DNA of 64,000 nt, from positions 558,001 to 622,000 of the forward strand of contig NZ_JAKIKT010000001.1 of assembly GCF_023349125.1 (NCBI RefSeq), given 5' to 3'. The notes below the pieces were generated by a model. It saw nothing but the letters and a program-made list of their open reading frames with translations, was not told the DNA's origin and did not search any database. Positions 18,645 through 28,193 of the stretch are shown here, in pieces (position 1 is the first letter of the stretch; the number at the start of each line of letters is the position of its first letter). The translations under genes were made by a program, and so were the position numbers. Source of the stretch: Shewanella corallii. Its GTDB lineage: Bacteria; Pseudomonadota; Gammaproteobacteria; Enterobacterales; Shewanellaceae.

Positions 18645-19292
18645 TTAAAGTTCTATCAAGCCATTGGCAATGGCGATTTTTACCAGTCCCGCCACATGCT
18701 TTACGCCAACCCGAGCCATCAACTGGGCTCTGTGGGTTTCAACGGTTTTACTGCTCAGGCACAGGCGCTGTGAAATATCCCGGGTCGATAATCCTTCTGC
18801 TATTAACTGCAGAATTTGCCGTTGTCTTGGGGTTAACATCGCCAACATGTTGTGTTGGTCTGCAACCTGTTGGTAATGGGACACAGTTTCGGGATCGATT
18901 GATTCACTGAGATAAAACTCCCCTTGCATTACATGGTGGATGGCCCCTGCCAATTCATCAAATGCAGCGTCCTTAATCAAATAGCCATCCACGTTTACCA
19001 CCCGGGCTTTGGCGACATACTCAGGTGCAGAATGCATACTCAGGATCAGCACTTTAATTTCCGGATAGTCGTGCTTGATCTGCTGGGCCAGTTCGATGCC
19101 ATTGAGTCCGGGCAAAGTGATATCCATCAGGACAAGTTGGGGCTTGAGTTTGCGAACCAAAGGCATCACGTCCACCCCATCGCCACAGGCATCGACCTGC
19201 CTGACCCAATCCATGGTTGAGAGCAGGGCAATGATGCCCTCCCTGACAATCTGGTGGTCGTCGACCAACAGCAAGTTATTGATGGTTTTCAT
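18645..19292 (-). CDS. NarL/LuxR family response regulator
   Basis: Two-component regulator of about 215 residues when started at MKTINNLLLVDDHQIVREG (19292), which is the natural family start; the open frame extends 10 codons upstream. The receiver domain has the acidic pocket DD near residue 10, phospho-acceptor Asp in VLMDITLPGLNG near 56 and LILSMHS near 85. The C-terminal LuxR helix-turn-helix is LTPRQRQILQLIAEGLSTRDISQRLCLSSKTVETHRAQL. Its start overlaps the end of the upstream sensor kinase gene by 17 bases, so kinase and regulator form a coupled pair. Target genes are unknown. Confidence 0.93.
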   Translation of the reverse strand: MKTINNLLLVDDHQIVREGIIALLSTMDWVRQVDACGDGVDVMPLVRKLKPQLVLMDITLPGLNGIELAQQIKHDYPEIKVLILSMHSAPEYVAKARVVNVDGYLIKDAAFDELAGAIHHVMQGEFYLSESIDPETVSHYQQVADQHNMLAMLTPRQRQILQLIAEGLSTRDISQRLCLSSKTVETHRAQLMARVGVKHVAGLVKIAIANGLIEL

Positions 19293-22200
19293 AAGGGATA
19301 CGTATCTCCAGTCGGGAGCCACAGCCTGGTTTGCTCATTATGTTTATGGTGCCGCCAAAGCCTTCTACTCTCTCTGTCATTGAGATGAGTCCCAGATGTC
19401 CGGGTGAGTGGTGTCTGGCTTCTTCCGGGTCAAAGCCCTTGCCATCATCCTCCAGAGTCAATATCAACAGCTGGTCACTGGCGGCCAGTGTCAGGATGAC
19501 TGAGCTGGCATCTGCGTGGCGCTGGATATTGTTGAGGGCCTCCTGAATAATCCGAAAGATCCCACTTTGTAGTGATTTACCCAGAGGCGGCAGTGGCGAT
19601 ATCGCCAGTTTGATGTTGAATTGACTCAGTTTGGAGAGGCTGGCCACATGGGATTTGATAGCGGATTCCAGTCCCATCTCATCCAGTAGCGGCGGGCGCA
19701 TCGACAGGGCGACATTGCGCACCTGGTTAATCATTCTGTCGATTAGCTTAACGCCCTCGTCCAGCATGGAAACCTGCTGTTTTTTCCTTGCCAGTTGCAG
19801 GGTAAGTTTGGTGGCGGTCAGGTTCTGCCCCAACTCATCATGCAGTTCCCTGGATATTCGCAGTCGTTCAAGTTCTTTGGCGTGGCTGAGGGCATTGTTC
19901 AGCTTGCGCAGCTTTTGGTTGGCCAGATTCAGGGCCTGCTTATGCTCTTCACTCTGTGACAGCGCATGCTCTTTTTGCTTTTGCAATTTCTCCAGCCGGA
20001 TATTTTGCTGCCTCAGCCTGTAGGTCCTGATGTGGTGCCAGCTGAAAAACAGGGTCAGGAATAATAGTGCCAACATGGCGAGGAACCAGGTTTGTTGCCA
20101 GAAAGGTGGCGTGACCATCATGTTCAGGATAGGGGACTGTTGCCATTGGCCATACATATCCCTGGCACGAACGGTTAATTGATATTCGCCGCCGGAGAGG
20201 TTGGCAAAGGTGATAGTGGATTGATTGCCTGTATCTATCCAGTCACCGCCCCGCTGCAACTGGTAGCTGTATTCATGGAGGTGGCTGGAGTAGTCCAGCA
20301 TGGCATAGCTGATGGTAAAGATATCATCGTGGCGGAAGTTAAGTTGTTCCGATGACTTGAGTGGCGTCAGCCAGCGTTTGGTCAAAGGGCGGTTTAACAA
20401 CTTAAGTTGAGTGAACTGCAAGGGGAGTTTTTCAGGGACTTTGAAACTTAGCCCTTTAGGTAAGCTGAAAAGGCCGTTAACCGTACCCAGCAGTATATCC
20501 TGGTTGCGGGGCAGAGCGGCTCCGGCATTGAAGTCCAAAGGGGGAACGCCTGTATCCGCGCCAAAGTGGATCATTTTTTGGCTCTGTGGCTGTAACAGGC
20601 TGAGTCCAGCATCACTGGTAATCCAATATCTGTCTTCAGACTCCTGAGCTATGCCCATGATACTGTCGCTGACCAGCAGATTTTCTGAGCCGTAATGGGT
20701 CAGGGCGATCTGCTTTTTATCCTGTGTAATGGCGTAAAGCCCGCCGCCATTGGTGGTTAGCCAAACTGTCCCGTCGTCAGCCCGATACAGGCTGGTGGTC
20801 TTGTCCGCATGGGAAGTGAGCTGTGGGTACACTTGAGGATCCAGCCAGTGGCATTGCCAGGGCTCAAGTTGGCACAGGGTTAAGCCGTTGGAGCGGGTAG
20901 CTGTCCAGAGGTACTGATCATCTATCAGGAGCAGATCCCTGATGTAATCTCCCCTTAGCTCGCCATTTTGATAGGGGGAGTGAATAAACTCTGTGCTGCC
21001 GGTTGGCAGAAAGGAGAGGCCATCACCTCCAGTTCCGACCCAGAGGCCGATGGAGGACTCTGCCAGCCCGGTAATATAGCCCTGTCCTATGGAGCTGGGG
21101 TTCTCCTGCGAGTGGCGGAAATGGAAAAGCTCTCTCCCATCACTGTCCAGCTTAAGTAGTCCCTTGGTTGTGCCCAGCCACCAGTCACTGGAAGCCGATT
21201 CCAGCAGCGAAGTGACTCCCGCACGGGGATGCTCTGCATCAGGCTGAGGGACGAGACGATTCGCCTGTGTGAGCATTTGAGCCCCCCCACCAAAGCTGCT
21301 GATGAGTGTATCTGAGCCATTGCTTGCTGGAGAAATGGCGAGGATGTTCTGATATCTGAGAGACTCTTCCTGGTCGGGGCTCCCAAGTTGCTGTAGCTGC
21401 AAGCTCGCCAAGCGCATCACATATACGCCAGCCCCCCATGTTCCGACCATCAACATATCCTTATGCCGGGTAATGCACAGCTGCGGTAGCGCGGGTAACT
21501 GGCCATCCTGTCCAACGCTTTTATCTGACAGCGGGGTGAGGGTCAGCGTATTCACATCCAGTAGCCACAGACCTTCAGACATAGTTGCCAACAGTAGCTG
21601 GTGGTCATTGAACGGCTGCAGGTTAGGGAACACCTGGCCTATGGTGGGAAGGCTAATCTCTCTGTATCGGCCGGTTTTACGGTCAAATCTGAGTAAGCCA
21701 TTGCGGGTACCAATCCAGACATAGTCAGGGGTGGGGAGTATTGCCAGCACATCATCATGGAGTGGTTCACCGGTTTGGCCTGCCGGACGCAGGTGTTCAA
21801 ACTTCTGGCTGCCGGGGGCGAGATAATTGACGCCACCTCCTATGGTGGCTAACCAAAGACCATCGGAGTCATCCCTGAATAGTCGGTAAACATAGTCATG
21901 GCTGATAGAGCCGGGATTATTATCGGCAGTGAAACGCTCAAACTTGCCGGAAGCGGTCAACCTGTTAAGGCCGATTTGGGTCGCGACCCAGATGTCACCG
22001 TTAGTCATCTCAACAAGGTCGTAAACACTGTCGTAGCTGATACTGGTTTGGTCGGCGGGGTTGTGCCTGTATTGGGTAAACTCAAAGGTTTGTGGGTCAA
22101 GACGGTTTAGACCTGCGGTATTGGTCGCCACCCAGAGGGCACCATCGCGGGTTTGATAAAGCTGCCTGATATCATAGTCACTGATGGAACCGGGTTGAGT

Positions 22201-22494
22201 GTCATCGGGAATAAACTTCTCGACCCGTTTACCATCGAATCGATACAGACCTTCCCGGGAGCCTACCCACATCATGCCTGTCTGATCTATCAAAATGGCA
22301 GTGACGACTGATGGGGTTAATCCTCTTTCCTGAGCAAAGGGGATAAAGTTTGCGATTGCGAAGCGGGGATAGATGAGTAAAACAATCGATATCAGGAATA
22401 TTGTTTTAAGCATCACATGGCTTGGGTGCTTACCGGAGGAAGCACTCCGAAAGGATAATGTTAGTTGCCAACCTCTGAGAAGGTAATGGCGCAT
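19276..22494 (-). CDS. Periplasmic-propeller sensor histidine kinase (Reg_prop/Y_Y_Y/HisKA_3)
   Basis: Protein of 1072 residues. After a signal/anchor segment (ISIVLLIYPRFAIA) come about fourteen propeller repeats of the form GxIWVAT..GLNRL, a Y_Y_Y domain (EYSYQLQRGGDW ... YQLTVRARD, about 740-800), one membrane helix (WFLAMLALLFLTLFF near 815), a coiled coil, then HisKA_3 with phospho-acceptor His in RISRELHDELGQNL and a HATPase with DDGKGFDPEEA. The organisation resembles carbohydrate-sensing regulators of Bacteroidetes but without a fused regulator. ATG 22494 has AAGGG upstream; an internal ATG at 22413 (MLKTIF) would place the signal peptide at the N-terminus. Ligand unknown. Confidence 0.9.
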   Translation of the reverse strand: MRHYLLRGWQLTLSFRSASSGKHPSHVMLKTIFLISIVLLIYPRFAIANFIPFAQERGLTPSVVTAILIDQTGMMWVGSREGLYRFDGKRVEKFIPDDTQPGSISDYDIRQLYQTRDGALWVATNTAGLNRLDPQTFEFTQYRHNPADQTSISYDSVYDLVEMTNGDIWVATQIGLNRLTASGKFERFTADNNPGSISHDYVYRLFRDDSDGLWLATIGGGVNYLAPGSQKFEHLRPAGQTGEPLHDDVLAILPTPDYVWIGTRNGLLRFDRKTGRYREISLPTIGQVFPNLQPFNDHQLLLATMSEGLWLLDVNTLTLTPLSDKSVGQDGQLPALPQLCITRHKDMLMVGTWGAGVYVMRLASLQLQQLGSPDQEESLRYQNILAISPASNGSDTLISSFGGGAQMLTQANRLVPQPDAEHPRAGVTSLLESASSDWWLGTTKGLLKLDSDGRELFHFRHSQENPSSIGQGYITGLAESSIGLWVGTGGDGLSFLPTGSTEFIHSPYQNGELRGDYIRDLLLIDDQYLWTATRSNGLTLCQLEPWQCHWLDPQVYPQLTSHADKTTSLYRADDGTVWLTTNGGGLYAITQDKKQIALTHYGSENLLVSDSIMGIAQESEDRYWITSDAGLSLLQPQSQKMIHFGADTGVPPLDFNAGAALPRNQDILLGTVNGLFSLPKGLSFKVPEKLPLQFTQLKLLNRPLTKRWLTPLKSSEQLNFRHDDIFTISYAMLDYSSHLHEYSYQLQRGGDWIDTGNQSTITFANLSGGEYQLTVRARDMYGQWQQSPILNMMVTPPFWQQTWFLAMLALLFLTLFFSWHHIRTYRLRQQNIRLEKLQKQKEHALSQSEEHKQALNLANQKLRKLNNALSHAKELERLRISRELHDELGQNLTATKLTLQLARKKQQVSMLDEGVKLIDRMINQVRNVALSMRPPLLDEMGLESAIKSHVASLSKLSQFNIKLAISPLPPLGKSLQSGIFRIIQEALNNIQRHADASSVILTLAASDQLLILTLEDDGKGFDPEEARHHSPGHLGLISMTERVEGFGGTINIMSKPGCGSRLEIRIPYENHQ

Positions 22495-22755
22495 GATATT
22501 TGCCCTTTTATGCGCATTTATTGATTTTTTATTCCCTTGGGTACAGGTTACCTCGCTTTCTGATTCTTTTTAAGGTTTTCGTGGTATTTTGTGCTGTGAG
22601 TTTGCCGTTATTTGGCTGATTCGTTGTTTTGAGTAACTGGTTTAGGTGATTTGGTTTTGGGTCTGAATGGTTTTCTTTGCTCCCGGCAAACACAAAGCAA
22701 GACTGAACAGCAATATTATCAGGTGGATGGAAGAATATGCGCTGCCCACCATATG

Positions 22756-22778
22756 AAAAAACCGGCCTTGGGCCGGTT
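22756..22778 (-). terminator. Rho-independent terminator after ampG
   Basis: On the minus strand, stem AACCGGCC / GGCCGGTT with a 3-base loop followed by a run of T residues, 20 bases after the ampG stop at 22797. The remaining bases to 22494 hold no supported gene. Confidence 0.88.
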
Positions 22779-22796
22779 CTTTGCTCATTGTGACTG

Positions 22797-24197
22797 CTAT
22801 TGTTCTGCTTTGATATCTGTACTTTCAGCTTGCTCATCTTTCTTGGTCGCGGGAAACCTTCTGTTAACCATTGAAATTAATATCAATACCGGGAATCCAA
22901 TCAAGCTGCAGGTAATAAAGAAGCTAACGTAGCCAAAGGCATCCACATATTCTCCAGAGAAACCGGCCACAAACTTGGGGAACAGCAACATAATTGAGGA
23001 GAGCAGGGCGTACTGGGTCGCGGTATGGCCACTGGATGTCAGGCTGGACAGATAGGCAATAAAAGCTGCAGTGGCGATACCAGCACTGAGGTTGTCCAGT
23101 GCAATAGCCACTGTTAGCAGTGATACGTTGTAACCCACCCAGGCTTGCAGGGCAAAGGTCAGGTTAGTGGTGGCCACCAATAAGGCGCCGAGGAAGAGTA
23201 TCTTCATGGTGCCATATTTGCTCACCAGCAATCCACCAACAGCGCCGCCTACCAAAGTCATAATCAGGCCATAGACCTTGGAGAGAAAGGCAATCTCTTC
23301 CTTGGAGAAGCCCATATCCACGTAGAACACATTGGCCATAATGCCCATCACGATATCGGAAATTCGATAGCAGGAGATCAGGGCTAAAATCAGCAGCGCA
23401 TGCTTACCATAGCGTTTGAAAAAGTCGGCAAATGGTACCACTGCGGCACTGTATACCCAGGACAGGCTACTCGCTGCCCACATAGGGTACTTCTCTGCGA
23501 GTCTGTTTTTCAGCTTAAGTTCTTCGGTCTCAGCTTCCCGGGTATCAACTACAGGCTCTGTGGCAAACAGTGTGGTAATCAGTCCCACAAACATCATACC
23601 CGCCATGGCCATGTAGGCGGTTTGCCAACCCATCAAAGAGTAGCTGCCATCTTCAGGTGAGGCCCATGCGGCTATGGTCAGCGCGCCTGCGGTAGCGAGG
23701 ATCATGGCAGAGCGATAACCGATCTGATACGAGGCTGCCAAGGCTGCCTGCATCTTTTCGGGGGCCGAGTCGATACGGAAGGCATCTACGACTATGTCCT
23801 GAGTTGCAGAAGCAAAGGCGACCAACAGCGCGAACAGTGCCATGGCTGTGATGTTTTGCTGTGGGTCGCTGTGTGCCATGCCCAGAATTGCCACCACCAG
23901 AGTGGATTGGGCCAGCAGCATCCAGCTTCTGCGACGCCCCAGCCAACCGGTTAACAATGGTAGCGACAGTCGGTCAACCAATGGGGACCATATCCACTTG
24001 ACTGCATAGGTCAGGGCAATCCAGCTGAAATAGCCAATGGCGGCACGGTCAATGCCTGCTTCACGCAGCCAGAATGAAAGAGTGGAAAATACCAGCATTA
24101 AGGGCAGGCCGGAGGAAAAACCCAAAAGCAGCAGAATAAGGACTCTGCGGTGGCAATAAACGGAGAGGGCCTGTTTGACCTTAAGGGCAAACGACAT
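22797..24197 (-). CDS. ampG: AmpG family muropeptide permease
   Basis: Major facilitator superfamily (PAT family) permease of 466 residues with 12 or more helices. It is expected to import GlcNAc-anhydro-muropeptides from the periplasm for cell-wall recycling. Family features include LLLLGFSSGLPLMLVFSTLSFWL near the N-terminus, ALTYAVKWIWSPLVDRLSLPLL, and FASATQDIVVDAFRIDSAPEKMQAALAASYQIGYR near residue 135. Context supports the call: yajG lies upstream on the same strand, and yajG-ampG is a conserved pair in E. coli, here separated by a cyclophilin and a small gene. Confidence 0.88.
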   Translation of the reverse strand: MSFALKVKQALSVYCHRRVLILLLLGFSSGLPLMLVFSTLSFWLREAGIDRAAIGYFSWIALTYAVKWIWSPLVDRLSLPLLTGWLGRRRSWMLLAQSTLVVAILGMAHSDPQQNITAMALFALLVAFASATQDIVVDAFRIDSAPEKMQAALAASYQIGYRSAMILATAGALTIAAWASPEDGSYSLMGWQTAYMAMAGMMFVGLITTLFATEPVVDTREAETEELKLKNRLAEKYPMWAASSLSWVYSAAVVPFADFFKRYGKHALLILALISCYRISDIVMGIMANVFYVDMGFSKEEIAFLSKVYGLIMTLVGGAVGGLLVSKYGTMKILFLGALLVATTNLTFALQAWVGYNVSLLTVAIALDNLSAGIATAAFIAYLSSLTSSGHTATQYALLSSIMLLFPKFVAGFSGEYVDAFGYVSFFITCSLIGFPVLILISMVNRRFPATKKDEQAESTDIKAEQ

Positions 24198-24283
24198 AAC
24201 AAATCCTGACGGTGATAAGGTGTCGATAGCCTAACGCAAACTGTCGACAAATGTGATGATTAAAAAGAAAATCAGGAATATAA

Positions 24284-24311
24284 AATGGCCCGTCATTTAG
24301 ACCGGGCCATT
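24284..24311 (-). terminator. Terminator after the 107-residue gene, before ampG
   Basis: Perfect 9-bp stem AATGGCCCG / CGGGCCATT with a 10-base loop. On the minus strand it is followed by TTTAT, so it probably ends the upstream yajG-cyclophilin-hypothetical transcript, with readthrough to ampG possible. Confidence 0.65.
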
Positions 24312-24358
24312 GTTCGGCAGATAACGTCGAACCCATCTTCCATAGGGTTACTGCTGAA

Positions 24359-24682
24359 TCAAGGTCTGCATCCGATGCAATTGTTAGGTGGACAACGACC
24401 ACCGAGACTCAGGTAATCACAATAGTCATCAATCTGTACCCGTAGATACTGATTACCGCGAATTACCCAGTCTGGCCATTTGTCGAAGCTATGCAGCAGG
24501 TGCCAGAACACTCTCTCCATATCTGACTGCGCTTCACCCTGGTAATCGTGATACTGCCACTCTTCCAGAGTGTCCCATAGGTAATGCTGGATCTCGTCAA
24601 AGTGAATCTGATCCTTCAGAAACGCTTTGCCATAGAAAGCCAGCTGGGGCGCTTTTTTATCGATGAACTCGTCACGGGTCAT
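24359..24682 (-). CDS. Small conserved-looking protein with C-terminal cysteine cluster, unknown
   Basis: Protein of 107 residues, rich in aromatic and acidic residues (FDEIQHYLWDTLEEWQYHDYQGEAQSDMERVFWHLLHSFDKWPDW), likely helical and cytoplasmic. It ends with a compact cysteine cluster C-x4-C-x2-C (RCPPNNCIGC), which could bind a metal or form a disulfide. No family recognised. It starts with ATG after a GGAGGCG ribosome-binding site. It lies between the cyclophilin and ampG genes on the same strand, with its own terminator. The strong ribosome-binding site and non-random composition argue for a real gene. Confidence 0.7.
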   Translation of the reverse strand: MTRDEFIDKKAPQLAFYGKAFLKDQIHFDEIQHYLWDTLEEWQYHDYQGEAQSDMERVFWHLLHSFDKWPDWVIRGNQYLRVQIDDYCDYLSLGGRCPPNNCIGCRP

Positions 24683-24837
24683 CGTTTCGCCTCCTTATTG
24701 TTTGCAGCTGGGCTGCAAAATTCAGTATAGGAGGATGAGCGCGACTCTCCATTCCGAAATATGACAAAACATGTAATATCGTTACTAAGTATGACTGTCA
24801 GATCAAAGATCGTTGTCGCTTAATACTCAGGACTGAA

Positions 24838-25422
24838 TTACTCCTCCGACAACAGCGTGGCTTTCTTCAAAATCACCGGAGCCAGCGGTACATCTGGCCA
24901 GCCCAATGTCTGATTGTAACCGGTCGCAACCCCGGACATCGCCTGCAGCACATCCATGCCTTCAGTGACTTCACCAAATACCGCATAACCCCAGCGGCGG
25001 GGGGATGGATCCAGCTTGGTGTTGTCAGCCACATTGAAATAGAACTGACGGGTGGCAGAGTGGGGGTTATTGTCCCTTGCCATGGCGATAGTACCCGGTT
25101 GGTTGGACAGGCCGTTGCCTGACTCGTTGACGATAGGGGTTATGCTTGGCTGCTCTGCAAATTCCGGATTCAATCCGCCACCCTGAACCACAAAGTCAGC
25201 AATAATACGGTGGAAGACGGTGTTGTTATATTCGCCTTTGACCACATAGGTCAGGAAATTATCGACTGTGATGGGGGCGCGTTTTCTATCCAGTTCCACC
25301 ACTATGGTTCCCATGCTGGTTTCCATTTTTACCATGGGGTAGAGGTTGTCCTTTTGAATATCGACAGCCAGCGCGCTCTGGCTGGCCAGCAGCAGGCTGA
25401 GTGCAGCAATCCATTTGCCCAT
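24838..25422 (-). CDS. Periplasmic cyclophilin-type peptidyl-prolyl isomerase
   Basis: Protein of 194 residues with a signal peptide (cleavage near SALA/VDIQ), so it acts in the periplasm on proline bonds of exported proteins. The cyclophilin core is complete: VELDRKRAPITVDNFLTYV, the catalytic-arginine motif FHRIIADFVVQGGG near residue 70, and QFYFNVADN near 125, followed by WGYAVFGEVTEGMDVL. It resembles PpiA. The start overlaps the yajG stop by one base, giving tight coupling to the lipoprotein gene upstream. Confidence 0.92.
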   Translation of the reverse strand: MGKWIAALSLLLASQSALAVDIQKDNLYPMVKMETSMGTIVVELDRKRAPITVDNFLTYVVKGEYNNTVFHRIIADFVVQGGGLNPEFAEQPSITPIVNESGNGLSNQPGTIAMARDNNPHSATRQFYFNVADNTKLDPSPRRWGYAVFGEVTEGMDVLQAMSGVATGYNQTLGWPDVPLAPVILKKATLLSEE

Positions 25423-25997
25423 TACAGATCTCCATTAATTAAGAATTGATTGATCTCACCATCTTGAATAATGGCTGTGGTGATCTCTGTCATCAGTTTG
25501 TTCAACTCCAGCTCAAGACTGGCAAAATCGGCACCCATTGGTCCGGTTTTGCGCCCTTTGGTGACAAACTCTTTGGCCAGGGTTTTATTGCCATTGGTTG
25601 CCAGTACTTTAATTGCTATCTGGGTATTGGCTTCGTAGTCGAAGGTGGACTCTGTCACCAGGGTGAGCATGCGATCCAGCTCTACATGCATGGTGCGGGC
25701 GCTGGCCGGGTCGACCTGATAACCGGCTTCGCTGAAGCCTTTTCTCAACATGGCCTCCAGCTGCGCTCTGGGGGAGTCAGACGGGCTGATCAGGCGGGCG
25801 GCGCCATCTCCTTCTTCAAACTTGACCACATAGTTGGCGGTTCGCAGATCTTTGGTAGAAATACTCAGAGGCAGATTCTGCCCGGTTTGACGGGCAATCG
25901 TGTCCAGTTGAGGATCCAGCACTATGTAGTTGGGAGTTTGACTGGCACAAGCGCCCAGCATAAGTGCGCCCGCTAAGGTTAAGATGACTGATTTCAT
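25422..25997 (-). CDS. yajG: YajG family lipoprotein
   Basis: Lipoprotein of 191 residues: signal peptide with lipobox LGAC (Cys17), then a YajG-type domain (LPLSISTKDLRTANYV, LEAMLRKGFSEAGYQVDP, VKVLATNGNKTLAKEF-like). The residues after Cys are Ala-Ser, so outer-membrane localisation is likely. Function is unknown. In E. coli yajG lies directly upstream of ampG; here a cyclophilin and a small gene intervene. It overlaps the cyclophilin gene by one base and is the first gene of the run. Confidence 0.87.
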   Translation of the reverse strand: MKSVILTLAGALMLGACASQTPNYIVLDPQLDTIARQTGQNLPLSISTKDLRTANYVVKFEEGDGAARLISPSDSPRAQLEAMLRKGFSEAGYQVDPASARTMHVELDRMLTLVTESTFDYEANTQIAIKVLATNGNKTLAKEFVTKGRKTGPMGADFASLELELNKLMTEITTAIIQDGEINQFLINGDL

Positions 25998-26248
25998 GGA
26001 ATTTCCACTGCCGATAAAAATTTCAAAGCATTGAGGATATCAGAATTTAATGATTCACAAATAACCCGGGGATAGATCTGTCCGGTTAATCGGGAGGTAT
26101 ATCAATGTGCTGTTGCTGAGATTTTTTGCGGTGTACCTGAACCATTGGGGCGTTATGCAACTTTATTTTAACAAGACGTCCGCCAAGGGGTTTTTTGTTA
26201 TTCGCCTTCAGGTTAGAGTAAAAATTCAACTTTTTACTTTCGCCAGTT

Positions 26249-27313
26249 ATGACAGAAAAATCAGAGGGCAACCCGACTCAACCCGGCAAGGCTCCACTGC
26301 AGACCCAGAAACCGCCTGAATCTCTGATAGATAACAGAGGCCGCCCCTGCTTTGGCTATTTTGATGGGCCGGTCACCTATATGGCACCGGACAGGTTTGA
26401 CTATCGCAATGTGATGGATAAACCCGCTTCAGCCTGGTCACGTCATTTCCACTATAAACAGTTCCAGTTTGTCTCTGTCGTCACCAGGGGCTATGTACTT
26501 GGCATGGCATTGGCGGATATCCGCTATCTGGGTTCTGGCTTTGCTTATCTGCTGGATATCCGGGCCAACCGATTGACTGAGATTAACTGGCTAAAGCCAA
26601 AGGGGGGCGACTATCGTACCACGCCTTCTCCGGTAACCGGCCAGGGTCATATTCGTGGGGGCAAAGGTGACCTCAACTTCTCAATTGAAGATGGGCGCTG
26701 GCGGGTACGTTTGGATAGCGAGGCTGTCAGGGCCGATATCAGCCTTGAGGCTCCAGCGCTGGGCCTGCCGTTGGCGATTTGTAATCCCACTGGCTATAAC
26801 GGCTGGACCTATACTCAGAAACACAATGGTCTTCAGGTTACCGGATTACTGGAGGTGGAGGGCGAACGGGTCTCGCTTGATTCAGCGCTGGCGGGTTATG
26901 ACTTCTCAGCCGGTTATATGAGACGGGACACCAGTTGGCGCTGGGCATCCATAAATGGCGAAGTGGATGGCAATACCCTGGGGTTGAACCTAGCTGCCGG
27001 GGTCAATGAAACCGGCCTCAACGAAAATGCCTTTTGGTTCAACGGTGAACGCCACCTGCTGGGGCCGGTACAGTTTGAGTTTGAGCGCTTGAACCCGGAT
27101 TCCCCCTGGCGAATTTACAGCCTGGACGGGCGGATAGAGCTGAGTTTTCATCCCAGAAATCGTCGCGAGGAAAAGCTCAATCTGTGGCTGCTCAGAAGTA
27201 ATTTTCGTCAGTTCATCGGCCATTTCAGCGGCCGTATTATCGATGGCAATGGCCATTGCCATCAACTGAATAACCTGGTCGGGTTGACCGAAGACCACTA
27301 CGCCCGTTGGTAG
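26249..27313 (+). CDS. DUF2804 family protein
   Basis: Protein of 354 residues matching DUF2804. Family hallmarks are RGRPCFGYFDGPVTYMAP near residue 30, WSRHFHYKQFQFVSV near 63, NPTGYNGWTYTQKHNGLQVTG near 178 and WRWASINGEVDGNTLGLNLAAGVNETGLNENAFW near 230. The fold is probably beta-rich and lipocalin-like; the function is not known. No signal peptide or membrane helix is seen. The ribosome-binding site before ATG 26249 is poor. It begins a three-gene run: the fatty acid hydroxylase gene follows 19 bases later, suggesting a lipid-related role by association only. Confidence 0.87.
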   Translation: MTEKSEGNPTQPGKAPLQTQKPPESLIDNRGRPCFGYFDGPVTYMAPDRFDYRNVMDKPASAWSRHFHYKQFQFVSVVTRGYVLGMALADIRYLGSGFAYLLDIRANRLTEINWLKPKGGDYRTTPSPVTGQGHIRGGKGDLNFSIEDGRWRVRLDSEAVRADISLEAPALGLPLAICNPTGYNGWTYTQKHNGLQVTGLLEVEGERVSLDSALAGYDFSAGYMRRDTSWRWASINGEVDGNTLGLNLAAGVNETGLNENAFWFNGERHLLGPVQFEFERLNPDSPWRIYSLDGRIELSFHPRNRREEKLNLWLLRSNFRQFIGHFSGRIIDGNGHCHQLNNLVGLTEDHYARW

Positions 27314-27332
27314 TGGGCAGGAGATTTTGAAT

Positions 27333-28193
27333 ATGGAGATTTTACTGCAACACCCGGATTGGCTGCTATTGGCCCTTGCTCCAGTATTTCTTGCGGCCAT
27401 GGTGCTTGAATGGCGGTTGGGGATAAAGCGTGCGCTGTTGCCTGCGTCGGCAGAATACCGATGGCAGGAAGTGGCCTGCAATATCACGCTGGGCGCATTG
27501 CACCAGCTCAGTGATCTCTTGTTTGGTCTGTTGATCCTTAAACTGTATTTTGCGGTGTTTGACTGGCGCCTGTTTGATATTCAAATGAATGTCGGTTTCT
27601 TCCTGCTGCTGATGCTGGCACAGGACTTTTGTTACTACTGGTTCCATCGGGCCAGCCACAGAGTGCGCTGGTTCTGGGCGGCACACTCTGTCCATCACAG
27701 CTCAGAAAATATGAACTTCAGTACCGCATTCCGTCAGAGTCTGATGTATCCGGTGGCTGGAATGTGGATCTTCTGGGTGCCTCTGGTCATAGTCGGGTTT
27801 CCGCCAAACTGGGTCGTGTTCTCTGTACTGTTGAATCTGGCGTTGCAGTTTGTGATTCATACTCAGTGGATCAAGAACTTTGGAGTCTTTGACCTGATCT
27901 TCAACTCGCCTTCCCACCACAGGGTGCACCATGGACGTAACCCCCAGTACATAGATCAGAACTATGCCGGGGTGTTGATTATCTGGGACAAGATGTTCGG
28001 GACCTTTGTGGCTGAACAGGAACCTGTGGATTATGGCATTACCAAACCTGTGAACAGTCACAATCCCCTGAAAGTGACCTTTATAGAGTGGCGGGATATG
28101 TTTGCTGAAGCCTGTGCTCCCGGTATTGGTTGGAAACAAAGGTTGGATGCATTTATCGCTCCACCGGCCGCTCCCAAAGGAGAGGATAAGTGA
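27333..28193 (+). CDS. Sterol desaturase/fatty acid hydroxylase family membrane enzyme
   Basis: Membrane di-iron oxygenase family, 286 residues from ATG 27333, preceded by GGCAGGAG; a TTG two codons earlier is less likely. The histidine clusters that bind iron are present: HRASH near residue 107, HSVHHSSE near 119, and HRVHHGRN near 196. At least four hydrophobic helices surround them. Such enzymes hydroxylate or desaturate sterols, fatty acids, carotenoids or alkylglycerols; the substrate here is unknown. It overlaps the next gene by four bases (GTGA). Confidence 0.88.
   Translation: MEILLQHPDWLLLALAPVFLAAMVLEWRLGIKRALLPASAEYRWQEVACNITLGALHQLSDLLFGLLILKLYFAVFDWRLFDIQMNVGFFLLLMLAQDFCYYWFHRASHRVRWFWAAHSVHHSSENMNFSTAFRQSLMYPVAGMWIFWVPLVIVGFPPNWVVFSVLLNLALQFVIHTQWIKNFGVFDLIFNSPSHHRVHHGRNPQYIDQNYAGVLIIWDKMFGTFVAEQEPVDYGITKPVNSHNPLKVTFIEWRDMFAEACAPGIGWKQRLDAFIAPPAAPKGEDK

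Noticed and set aside
22529..22837. Minus-strand open frame of 102 codons between the sensor kinase and ampG
   Set aside because: It runs through the ampG terminator and into the ampG 3' end, and its composition is low in complexity.
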